Source: Nitzschia sp. pyKryTriq1
Taxonomy: Eukaryota; Bacillariophyta; Bacillariophyceae; Bacillariales; Bacillariaceae
NCBI GenBank assembly: GCA_956465555.1
Contig: OY101115.1
Coordinates: 2,852,001 to 2,916,000 of the forward strand
Length of the DNA: 64,000 bases
Reading direction: 5' to 3'
Under the pieces are notes generated by a model. The model was not told the origin of the DNA and made no database searches. It was given only the letters and a program-made list of their open reading frames with translations. The translations under genes were made by a program, and so were the position numbers. Below, piece by piece: positions 42,657-53,413 of this stretch; positions within the stretch are counted from its first letter, which is position 1, and every line of letters begins with the position of its first letter.

Positions 42657-42888
42657 GGCTGGAGCTAGAGTTGGATGGCTGTGGAAGTAGTACCGGTAGA
42701 AACTGACGAGTCATTTTGACTTGATCTCCGCCCTATTCCAGGCGCTACAGTAGACAGTGACCGACTTCAAGTCTAAGATTCAGCTATAGAAATCTGGTTT
42801 ATCTATTCCAGCGTACCAGCATTGTCCTCTGTTATCGTCAAGTATTTCTCTGTGTGTTCACAGACAAGAGATGATTGATTGATTCACT

Positions 42889-43693
42889 CTAAAGTTTTCC
42901 AAGGCTTTCTACAAAATGTTTTTCACACAACGCTTTTGCTCCACCAACCCTTGCAGCACCATGAGCAGTGAATAAGTTCTCAAAGTCCCAAGACAGGATT
43001 GTCTCAACGACCTTCTTGTGTTCTTTGCCGTGCAGCAGCTTCCACATGGGGGGAGCGCATGTACACTCTCCCATAAATCCAGCCCAGCTTGCCATCTTCT
43101 TTCCGAACCAACTAGCGTGGATCGGGAGCTCAACCGTATTCTGAACGATATCGACAGCAATAACAGTTCCATCGTGGTCAGGAATCCAAAGAGTGCATTC
43201 CTTGCCTGATTCGATTGTAGCAATCTTCATGTTGGGTATCGGAGTATCTCCCTCCTTCAATGTCTTGTCGTGAGGAAGTGGGCCACCAGGGACGGGTTTA
43301 AAAGTATCCAAGGACCAGTAAGTAGGCAAGAAGGTTTTTACATAATACGGATCGTCGAGACCATGGGCGTCGCACATTCGAACAACGTGCTTGATTTTGC
43401 CGAGCTTTTGAATCTCCGCCTCCATGTCTTCGCTCACTCGCATGGTGTTGAAAATGACCAACTCGTCTCCAGCCTTGTAAATTGTCATGGTTCTCCCGAT
43501 CATGACGCAACCACCTTGGTGAATAATCGAATAATCAAGATGAGTCGATATTCCTTTTCAAGGAAGCGAAAAGTCACACCAAAGGACACTTACCCATGTC
43601 ATACGATCCTTGGACGGTGTACATGTTGTCGAAAATCTTTTCCAGGTCGCCATGGGGCGTGGCGGGTGGGAATGTCTGGTCTTCTGAGGACAT
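42889..43693 (-). CDS. Metallo-beta-lactamase-fold (DUF4336-like) protein
   Basis: The exons are 43693-43594 and 43514-42889, with a 79-bp intron (gtaagt...accaag, phase 1). The product is 241 aa. After an N-terminal segment (HGDLEKIFDNMYTV) come the strands TMTIYKAGDELVIFNTMRV, a helix MEAEIQKLGKIKHVVRM and the AHGLDDPYYVKTF loop. This order resembles the DUF4336 branch of the metallo-hydrolase fold (VIHNP...EI..LG.V.HI...HG.DHPYY). The canonical HxHxDH zinc motif is absent: the position reads CDAHGLDD. Later strands include CTLWIPDHDGTVIAVDIVQN and NLFTAHGAARVGG. It could be a non-hydrolytic or altered enzyme. No targeting signal is seen. Confidence 0.6.
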
Positions 43694-44999
43694 TGTTGAT
43701 GGTGTGAGAGGGGAAATGGCGTTGGTTGGTGTGGTCGGTTGCTTGTCTGTTTTATGGTAGGTAGAGGTTTTGTTTCGTTGTCAATAGAAGTATTTGTCAA
43801 CGACGAAGGGCGAAGGGCAAAGGGTTCTCATACAGTATCCATACAAGTACCTGCCGCGCCGTACAAGTACCACAGGTACCTGTACGGTACCGGTAGATGG
43901 GGATACATACCGGTAGACAGCACAGTACTACAAGTAAAGTACCAGTACATGAGGGGCCGTTCTATCGAAGCGTCGGTCCGGGGCAATTTGTCGGTCGATG
44001 TCGGTCCGACCTATAAGTCACCCGGATATAGGGCCTTGGGGACCGACATCTCGACCGACAAGTGTCGTCCGGGAATTGACTTCCACGACTGCAACCTTGG
44101 CGGCAGCTTTGGAGAATTCCAAATTGAAAAGATCAAATCAAAAGGCTGTGCGGCAATGACGACAATAATCATCAATAATACAACAATACAATAAACGAAT
44201 TCGCTTGTCTGTACTCTTCTTCTTCTACTTCCTCTTTCGCTCACTACAATGTCTGACACAGACGATAGCACTACCCGTACACAACAAGGCTCAGCCAAGA
44301 GTGGTCATCACAACACCATGGACCAATACTAATTATTGGTCCATGCACAAGACACCCCGTCCTGCACTACTGTACTTGTACGGTACTGCACAAGTACAAG
44401 TACTCATACCGGGTACAGGAACTCCCGGGGGGATATAGTAAAACCCTCTCCCCTCTATTTTGTGTTGGTAGTCTACAGTACATACTACATACCGGTATCC
44501 ATACTGTCTGTACCGGTACCGGTACGGGTTCACTACAACGAACAGTCCGTTCGCGAGCAGGCCATCAATGAGCTGGACTAATGGAAATACTTCCACGTGG
44601 AAGCACTGTTCGTACAGTAACACAGTACCAGCACAGTAATGTGAAGTCGGCGGTTCGCGCCAAAAAATCTTGAGCACACCCGCGGCTTTCCCCGAGCTTT
44701 CCTGTCAGTTGTGTCGAATGAGTCGTCAGTAAGTAAGCAAGTAGTTTTTCAGCAACACACAACGCAACACGCAACACGCAACAGAAACAAACAATGACAT
44801 ACATACCGATGCGTATTATTTCGAGAAGAAGAGACAAGAGACACAAAATACTAATACAGACAGGTTTCGTTCCAGCAGTACGAGTAGATGATCAGATCAG
44901 AGCACCATAGACTAGACTAAGAGTACCTACCTTCTTTCCACCACAGATTCTCACAGTCCTCGTACAGTACTTGTACTCGCACCGGTACTTTGGAACAAC
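43694..44999. other. 1.3-kb GTAC-rich spacer
   Basis: No gene is seen. Palindromic GTACCGGTAC-type sequences cluster at 43840-43955, 44365-44425 and 44470-44535. Copy 2 of repeat family B lies at 44345-44575. The end of the spacer (gtacttgtactcgcaccggtac) is 20 bp from the RECQL4 ATG. Confidence 0.5.
44345..44575 (-). repeat. Dispersed GTAC-rich repeat family B, copy 2 (inverted)
   Basis: On the minus strand it repeats the ordered blocks of 25976-26145 (gcgaacggactgtt, gtacagacagtatggatacc, gtagactaccaacacaaaat, acccggtatgagtact, aggacgggg). It is longer because of extra GTAC-rich and purine-rich stretches between blocks. Confidence 0.8.
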
Positions 45000-47900
45000 A
45001 TGCAGGAAGAACGGAAGCGACCCCTCCTCACCACAACCAACAACTTGAAGACGAACGATGCTGGTGGTAGTACTACGAATACGAATGCGAATACGAATGC
45101 TACTAGTAGTAGTAGTAGCAGTAGTCGTGCTAGTGGTCTCCTCCAAAAACGAAAATTCAGTCTCGGGAATAAGACCGCGCCTCCCCCCATGACCATGACG
45201 GCTTCTATGCGACGCCTCGAACAGTTGTTGGATGAAGACGACCCAAGTAGCAGTACGAGTACCAGTAAGAACAAGAAGAAAAAGCCGAGCAAGCGACCCA
45301 AGAATAATCAGACTACGAGTACTACTGTCCGGCAGCAGCAACAGCAACAACAACCACAGTCAGGACTCCTCTCTTTGTCTCGTGCCCTCTCTCAGCCGCA
45401 GCAGCAGCAGCAACGCCCCAAGAATGCCTTGGCCTTTCGTGGTGGACTCGCCAGTGCGCCGACGTTTCGCAAAGCTTCGTTACTGCCCCGGAAGAGTGCG
45501 GCAACGTCCAAAATGGGAATCATCCTGCCTCCAGGTACAGGTGGTAGTAGTAAGAAGGAAAGGTCGTCTGTTGTGGCGACTGTGCCTCTGCCGGTCAAAC
45601 CGGCAGCGATAGTGCCGGTGCCACCACCGTCAATACAAGGAACCAAGGAAAGGCGAATAATGGTCCGAGACAACAATGTTTTCTCATCATCAGAAGTACT
45701 CGTACTCACAGGAAAGAGCGATGATTCGAACGATGGGCACAACGAGAAAACCAACTTCAGTATGAGTACCACCACCACCACCACCACCATGGACACAATA
45801 CCAATGACGAACGAAAAGAGGAAAGTATCTTCCTCGTCGGCGCCCTCGCAATCAGCAGACGACGATTCGATGCAAGTAGACGGCGGCAATGATAAGACCG
45901 AGCCAAGAACAATCATGACACCCAAACAACACCACGACAGTATTCGTCCTATTTCTACTTCTACTACTACAAATGACAACAACAACAACAACAACAACAA
46001 CATGGCAACCACCACGACGCTCCGCATCGGTCTGCAGTTGGGCCGGAAATCGCAAAAGCAAAAGCCATTCTCTCGAAGCAGCACCAGTAGTGGTGTGAGC
46101 CAAAGAAAAAAGGACGCACCGACGAGGACGACTCCTCTGGATCCAAGTGGGGGCGATGATGGAAACGAACAACAAGGACATGAAGAAATGGACGATACAA
46201 TGCTGCTGCTACCGCCACCGCCTTCCTCTTTGTTCTTGGAAAGCAAAGATTCCGACAAGCCATCTTCTTCTTCTTCTTCTACCACAACAAAACTGTCTGG
46301 TACTGCTTCCACTACCAAGCCTCCTACTACTTCCTTCAACAACAGCAGCAGCAACAACAACAGCAAGAATAGTAGTCTCCGCCGCGCCTCTGCGACTTCT
46401 GTTGTCAACAATGACAATTTTGTTCGACTCAATCTACGAAATAGCGCGGGGGCTTGTAAAGGTGCTCGCAACAAGAAACTACGACGATCCAGCAAATACG
46501 ACGATTACAAAAACAAATACAACAAGTACGACAATGCAAACAAACATTCGGACGACGACGATGATAATGATTCGGGAAACAGACGAATCAAGGCTAGTAC
46601 AACTACTGGAACTAGCCAAGGTCAATCCTACGTTTCCCAAATGACAGGCTTGGATCCCCTGGATGACTTTCTTGATGGTGTGTATGGGAGCAGTGGAACG
46701 GGACCCAAGAAAAAAGAAATGCAATCCACAAAAAATACCACATCTACCAATCAAGAGGACCCTGCTCCTATTTGTGCTCGTCACCAGCGTCCTTGCAAAC
46801 TCATTGTGGTCAAGAAGAACACCAAAGGGAACAAGGGACGCAAATTCTATGCGTGCTCCATGCCTCGAGGAGAACAGTGCGATCACTTTCAGTGGGCCGA
46901 GGACACCATCGAGGCAGCACGACGCACGGTCACGGATAACGCCTCGCATTCCAGCTTTATTTCCCGGCAAGTCAAAGCTCATGTGGATCGCTTTCGACCG
47001 TTGACCATACCTGAACTTCAAGAGGAAGCCATGCGACGTCGATTGAACAAAAGTGGCAAAAAGTCTCAGTTGTTGCTTCGATTGGCGGTTTGGGCTCGCG
47101 ATGAAATCGCCAAAGCGGTCCCCTATCCGGATGACGAGAAAGAAAACGACGAAAAGGACGTGAAAGCTCTCGTGGCTTTGCGGCCTGCCAAGGTGGTTGA
47201 ATTGGAGGATAGCTACAGTGACGAGGATTCGTCGTCGTCGTCAGATGATGATGAATCATCCGAAGATGAACTGGAGCTTTTCGATGGCGATGATGACCAA
47301 GACGACGAAGATTCTGAGATGGAGGATAGCGAGACGCCAGAGGAATCTAGTGAACCGGAAGTAAATGCATTGACGAAGGAAGAATCTGAATCTACGGCCG
47401 AGGAATCAAGTCTCTTATCGAACTTGCAGTCACTATTTGGGCATTCAAACTTTCGCGACGGTCAAGAATGGGCTATCCAAAGGTGCCTGGACGGGAAGAA
47501 AAGTCTGCTGGTCGCACCGACCGGTTTTGGAAAGTCCTTGTGCTATGCGTTACCCGCCGCTCTAATGGACGGAGTTTGTGTCGTCGTTTCACCCCTTATT
47601 TCACTTATTCAGGTAGGCTTTGCCTTCTCATGAACCCATGGCGATTTCTGGCGCAAGATCATTTCTTACCTTGTCTCTCCTTGCTTACAGGATCAACTGA
47701 GGTCCTTACCGCCACGTATTCCTGCAGCAACCCTATCTGGCTCTGTTTCTGCTTCAGCTACTGCAGCAATCCTTGATGATGTCGTTCGAAAGCGAATCAA
47801 AATACTTTTTGTGTCGCCCGAACGTTTGACCAGTCCATCCTTCCGACGATTGTTCTATACAAAATGGAACGCAGAAACAAAGCAACAGGAAAGAAGGTTT

Positions 47901-49959
47901 CCGGAAATCTCTCTGCTGTGTATTGATGAAGCACATTGCGTAAGTCAATGGGCACACAACTTCCGTCCCTGCTTTTTGCGATTCAAGGGTCTCCTTCACT
48001 TGATGAAACCGCAAAGTGTTCTCGCTGTTACAGCGACAGCTGGGCCCAGGGTCATTCAGGACATCAGCAACACGCTTGGAATCCAGTCTGAAGTCCCCGC
48101 CGAGAATTCTTCCTTGACCAAAAATGAAAATATATTGGTGATTGATAAGTCCCGCGACAACATTGACGTGAGCTGCCACTTTGTAGAGAATCACGAAGAA
48201 AGAATCGACATGGTAAGCGAATTTTCCACAAAGACAATGTCTCGAGTCCACTATAGGATGCAATCTGACGTCCTTGCTTTCCAGCTTTCAAAGATTCTCA
48301 AACCCAAAGAACCAGCAGCTCGTTCAAAGAAGTGCAAGTACGCCGGAGTCTTGGCGGAAGGGGCAGTGATCGTCTACGTGTGGCGACAACGCGATACTGA
48401 AGTTGTTGCAGAGAACCTCCTGTCCGCTGGGGTCAGTGGGGGAGTTGTTATGTATCATGGAGGAATGGACGCTTCTGCGCGTACAAAAGCTCAGAGCAAG
48501 GTAGGTCTTAGCATTCGTGTTGTTTTGTTCCGAATCAAGAATGTTTTCTAACAAAAAAGATGCGCCATAGTTCATGAGAGGGAAAGCTAGGATTTGTGTG
48601 GCAACCGTGGCTTTCGGAATGGGCATTGACAAGGCAGACGTTGTTGGGATTATCCATGTGTACCTTTCATCTTCGCCAGAACATTATCTTCAAGAAATTG
48701 GGCGGGCTGGCCGTGACGGTCGACAAGCCCAAGCAATCGCGCTGCCGACGCTCGAAGAAATTCCGATCAGACATTCACTTGTTCACTCGAACTTCATTTC
48801 GAAAAGTCAAATTCGTGCACTTCTCTTCGCATTGAAGAGAATTGTAGACGACTTCAATTGTCAAGACGGCGCTCGCTCTTTGAACATCGCCATTCCTGTG
48901 GAAACCATGGTCCTCGAATGCGATTGCAAGATGGAAACCATCGAGACGCTCTTGTCAATTCTGGAACAGCACGGCGGAGACAACCCATTGCTCCACGTCG
49001 AAGGCTTCAACTACGATAAAGCAACAATTGCATTGAAGAAGAGATCATTAGAAAAGCTAGCCGAGAAGGAACAACTAGCAGCTTGTATTCAGCGCGTGGC
49101 CACCTGTTGCGATCCACCCATCGGTGGAGAAAGAGAAGACCAGGCCGAGGTGTCCCATCAGAAGACAGAATCCTTCCAGCGCCACTTCCTTGCATACAGT
49201 CAAGGGTCGTACGCGTTTTCAGTCGCTAAATGTGCGAACGCTATGGGCCCGTCCGCCGAATCACGGCATGTGTTTGCAGCCTTACGTAGACTCCAGTCCT
49301 CAAGTGAACTCGAACTTGCGCTTGATACGAGCGCAAAAGGCAGAGTGATCCTGGTGAAGATCTCCGAAGAGGGATTATCTTTCTTCAACAATGGAAGGTT
49401 AGATGAACTGATCGAGGATCTCACTGGTCTACTCTACGACTCGTTTTCCTCGTCCGTGCTCTCTGGCGCTGACAAGGTACTTGATATCAACTATATTTTG
49501 GACTCAGTTTGCACGGCAGGCCATCTCGATGACGACGGGCCAACCAAGTTGAAAGCAGGCAAGTCGTCAAGCCTGCTTAAATTCCAAGAGTTAGTGAAGA
49601 CCTATTTCAGCCAAGGCCTCAAAGAGGAGACCGACCACGCTTCTCGGCGCATACTCCCCAAAAGATTCTTCACGATTCGTCAACATGAGCTTGAGAACGA
49701 TCTCTATGCACTGATTCGAGACTTGCCAATCCTTGCCAAGCAAGCACAAGACTCTGCGTATTCACCCGTATTGGGTGACTCCAAGTTTCCAGACTACACG
49801 GCCGCGGCGACGGCGAAATTTCTTCACGGCCTTGACTCCCCTCGCGCCCCAGCCCCGGCGTTTCGCGGCCATCCTCTATTCGGAAAGTGGAGGGAAGTCC
49901 AATTTTGCTATCTACAGGAAGCTATTGGCAAGCTTCTAAAGATGCCCACAACTAGGTAA
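45000..49959 (+). CDS. RECQL4: RECQL4-type DNA helicase with GRF zinc finger and SAP domain
   Basis: The exons are 45000-47612, 47691-48212, 48285-48500 and 48571-49959. The introns are 78, 72 and 70 bp, and the 72-bp one is stop-free and in frame. The product is 1579 aa. A ~570-residue low-complexity N-terminus precedes a GRF-type zinc finger ([16 protein letters not shown]... [20 protein letters not shown]) and a SAP-like helix pair ([20 protein letters not shown]). An acidic stretch and the RecQ core follow: motif 0 [83 protein letters not shown]. The C-terminus matches RECQL4 rather than other RecQs ([49 protein letters not shown]). RECQL4 acts in replication initiation and repair. Confidence 0.9.
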
Positions 49960-50113
49960 TCAGCATAAAGGGACTATGGCAAATCTATACATCTATTGTC
50001 CTTATTTCGGGCGCATTGCCATTGTACCGCCCAATAATCATAAATCCGACAGACCCGACGAATCATCTACTCTAGCCTGTATGATCGTGACCATTCTCGG
50101 CGGAAGATATTGC

Positions 50114-52698
50114 CTAAGTATCTTCCTTGTCTTTTGGATCTTCATCGGATTTGTCGGTGTCCTTGCTGTCGACACCGACTACTTCACCAGTCTCGTTCTC
50201 CTTGAAACGAACGACGGGCGCTTTGAGGTCGATATTCAACTCGTCAGCAATGGGATTGTCAATGCTCTCTTGTTTGAAAAGCTTGGCAAGCAATTTCTCA
50301 CGGCGGTTCGGAAGTTCCGAGGAGCCAACGGAGGGGGTATCGCCCGTGCCTTCGTTGGATGCAACTGAGGAAGGCGGCTTGTGATGAATCTTATTCTCCA
50401 CCGCGGTCCGTTCGATCGCAGATGCATCCACGGCGGAAACGAAGGCACTATGCGTGATTTGAAGACACCGACAAGGTCCATCGGAGACAAACGCTGTGAA
50501 ATCGGGAGAAAATTCTGCCAGCTCCAATGCAGACTTCCCCAGCACTGACCAGGATGAACAGTCCGACCGAAAGTCTTCATTCCCCACCAAAACGGTAACT
50601 TTCCCACTAAGAATCAGCGTACACGTATCACTGGGGGCACCCTTTTTGTAGAGGAGATCTTCCGGCAAAGCTTGACCCACTTTTCGCTTGGCTGTTTCCA
50701 GAGTGGCGACAGGGGTAGTTGCGATGAGACGGGACAGCTGGTTATCAGTCAAAAGCTCGACCGTTGTAGAGAAATTCACCCGGAAATGAGCAGTTACGGC
50801 GTTTACTTCACTGGGAGACAGCAATTCATCGACAATCTTGGTATCCAACAGACGAAGTCGTGCCCACTCGAAGCTTTCTCCTCGGTCTACTTTGACTTCC
50901 CGCTTACTATCCACATATTCATCGGTTTCGTCCACGATACTATCCCCAATAATCTTTTCAATGATATCTATAGATAAACCAAGAGAAGAGAAAAAGTTAG
51001 AGATCAGCAATTATCGTTGGCGCCATTATTGGCTGTGCGGACTTTTTCCATCGTCAAGGACCCACACCACGTACCTTCGAGAGTAATGATTCCTTTTACT
51101 TCGTAAAAGGGATCTTGTGATTCGTCAGCGTTATTGACATCGCGTACAACGGCAAGATGAGTGCGACCCTTCTTCAGTTCCGTCAAGACGTCACCGAGTG
51201 TATCGTCGGGCCAAACAACGTGAATGTTTCGTCCAAAGATTTGCACAAAACTCCGAATGGGCACTTCATCTTCCGGATCGATGAAAATCAAATCTTTTGC
51301 GAGAAGCAAACCAATAATGTTATCCTACAATTGAAATAGAAAGAAAGATAGATAGAAAGTTAGAAGCCCTGGGATGCCAATGTCGAGGTTGTGTTAGACT
51401 GATGGTGGTACTTACCCTGGACACTTCATATATAGGAATACGACTGTAACCGGTTTTGAAGATTTTGGCTATTGTTTCAAAGCTCAGTTTGTCATCGACG
51501 TTCAACATGAAAGTTCGATCCATCTTTGTCATGACTTCTTTGACCGCAATATTCTACAAGAGCGTACGTAAGGAACACACAATAATGTAATGTAAGATCC
51601 CCATCATCCAGCCATCCAGCCAGCCGTGAGGCGTCCACGTCGTCAGTCGTCATGCAAACCGCAGATTTGTTCTTACCTTGTAAGTGAGTGCCCCAGTCAT
51701 GGCTCCGGCTGTGTCTTGATCCAGGACGTTTTGCTGAACATGGATCTGCAAGAGCTTCATCATTTCCCCACTACTATAAGTGGTGGCAAGTTCTGCACCT
51801 AGAGCCCAGTCCAAACAAAAGGCGAGGGGCTTGGCGACAGGGTACATAATGCCGCGAATGATACGGACCAGAGGCACCGTAGCACTACCAACTCGTAGGG
51901 GGTACCGAGAACACTGTACGTGTGTATGTATAAGAATGGAACGAGAAAAAGAATAAAGTGTTAGGAGTGGGTAGCGAATATCAAGACACCACACGACTCA
52001 CCCTCACTACCGGTACTCTCAAGTCATCAGGTTGTGCCGGTACGAGTACTTACAAATGCTTGAGGCAAGATCTCACCAAAAATGACAATAAGGAACGTCG
52101 ACGAGAACAAACCTATCACGCCTCCAGTGTACTCTGCCATCAAAATGGAAAGCATCGTATTGACAAGCACGTTTCCAAGCAGCAGCGTACAAAGCAGCAA
52201 GTTGCCGTCTTCGCGGATTGGAGAAATGATCTTGGCGTATTTGGCCGCCTCTGGATCGTCGCCACTCATGACGATTTCGAGCCCCGTCATGTCCAGTGAC
52301 ATGAGTCCGAGCGTGAGACCACTGAATAAGGCAGACATGGATAGCAGAACGATGATCAGCAAGATTTGGACAGCAAACGGGATGGCCCCAATCCAATCAT
52401 TGCTGCCGGCACCGCAGATTTCTTCTTGAAATTGATCGCAGCAGTCCAGGGTACAGTTCATGGCGTCTCCCTCGAGTTCTCTGACAAAAAATAGATCCAT
52501 ATCCCCTTTATTCGAAGTCCGCAGCGACGAGTGGCTGGCATCTTGGTGGGAGAATTGAATCCCAACGACCGCCGCAAGACCGACCGCAAACAGTGTCACC
52601 AATTTTACAGATCTCATTGCACCGTCGCGAAGCAAAAACTGCCGCGGGATGGCATGATTCTTCAAGTGGTGATACGATAATGATGATGATTCTTCCAT
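50114..52698 (-). CDS. CNNM: CNNM/ACDP-type magnesium transporter with CBS pair
   Basis: The five exons are 52698-52054, 51913-51677, 51553-51416, 51324-51075 and 50967-50114. The introns are 140, 123, 91 and 107 bp. The product is 707 aa. An N-terminal hydrophobic leader and Cys-rich stretch (CTLDCCDQFQEEICG) precede the DUF21 membrane domain (LLIIVLLSMSALFSGLTLGL, MSGDDPEAAKYAKIISPIRE, LLLCTLLLGNVLVNTML, FGEILPQAFCSRY). The CBS pair follows (IAVKEVMTKMDRTFMLNVDD, YSRIPIYE, LAKDLIFIDPED, RTHLAVVRDVN, VKGIITLEGDIIEKIIGD). The long last exon contains a cyclic-nucleotide-binding-homology-like region (FRVNFSTTVELLTDNQLSRL, LILSGKVTVLVG), as in animal CNNMs. GTAC/GGTACC palindromes occur inside the first intron. 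Confidence 0.9.
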
Positions 52699-53413
52699 TC
52701 AAAAGCTTCAAGGGTGGACCAAATACAATAAAATACAATACTCGTAGGAAGGAAGGAAGCGGGAATAAGGGAGCGGAGAAGGCAGAAATTGGAGATTTTT
52801 TGATATATTCGTTACTACAGGTACGAAGTACCTGGTACGGTACCTGGTACTGTAGACTGTACCAGAGGTACCCCCCCTTACCAGGTCTACCCCAGGTACG
52901 CCGTCCACCCCGGCACTTGGGATACCGGTACTGTACCGGTACCGGTAGGTACCGGTACGCATGGTACACGAATGTTGATCCAAGGTTGATCTCGGTTCTC
53001 GGTGCTTGCTTGGCGCGCGCGGCAAAAACAGGAGAGCGAGAGAAGTTGCAGCGCGCAGCGCGCAGTCGATCCACTCGTACGGATTTCGGCGGGACCACGT
53101 ACAGGTACAGTAGAAGCATGTACCGAGTGTTACATGGATGTTGAGTTACAAAGTAACAGTAACTCCATGTACAATATGTACCATGTGCTACAGGCAGCCG
53201 AGTTACCAGCCGGGGGCCACCATGTACCCCCCCCCCCCCCGCTTCTTCAGAAATCACCAAGTCCGAGACGAACCTGAACCAATGTCCAACTACCAATTGG
53301 TTCAGGTTCCACTCAGTCTGCATTCTGAAAATCACCAAGTCGGAGACGAACCTGAACCAATGTCCAACTAGTACCAATTGGTTCAGGTTCCACTCAGTCT
53401 GCGTCCATTGCAG
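52699..53413. other. Spacer with GTAC palindromes, poly-C run and hairpin repeats
   Basis: Dense GTACC/ACCGGTAC palindromes lie at 52820-52970, and cgcgcagcgcgcag lies near 53050. A run of about 15 C starts at 53227. Two tandem hairpin-bearing repeats lead into the nuclease-like gene. The frame of that gene is open through much of this stretch. Confidence 0.5.
53251..53406. repeat. Tandem duplication, two 78-bp units each with a perfect hairpin
   Basis: Unit 1 is 53251-53328. Unit 2 starts at 53329 and runs to about 53406. Each holds GAACCTGAACCAAT, a short loop (gtccaactacca-type) and the exact reverse complement ATTGGTTCAGGTTC. Unit 2 differs by one substitution (gtccgag/gtcggag) and a 3-nt insertion in the loop. 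The unit length equals 26 codons in the frame of the following gene. Confidence 0.9.

Noticed and set aside
45392-46495. Long antisense ORF over the RECQL4 N-terminus
   Set aside because: It is the reverse reading of low-complexity Ser/Thr/Asn codons and contains only Val/Leu/Ser runs. No domain is seen.
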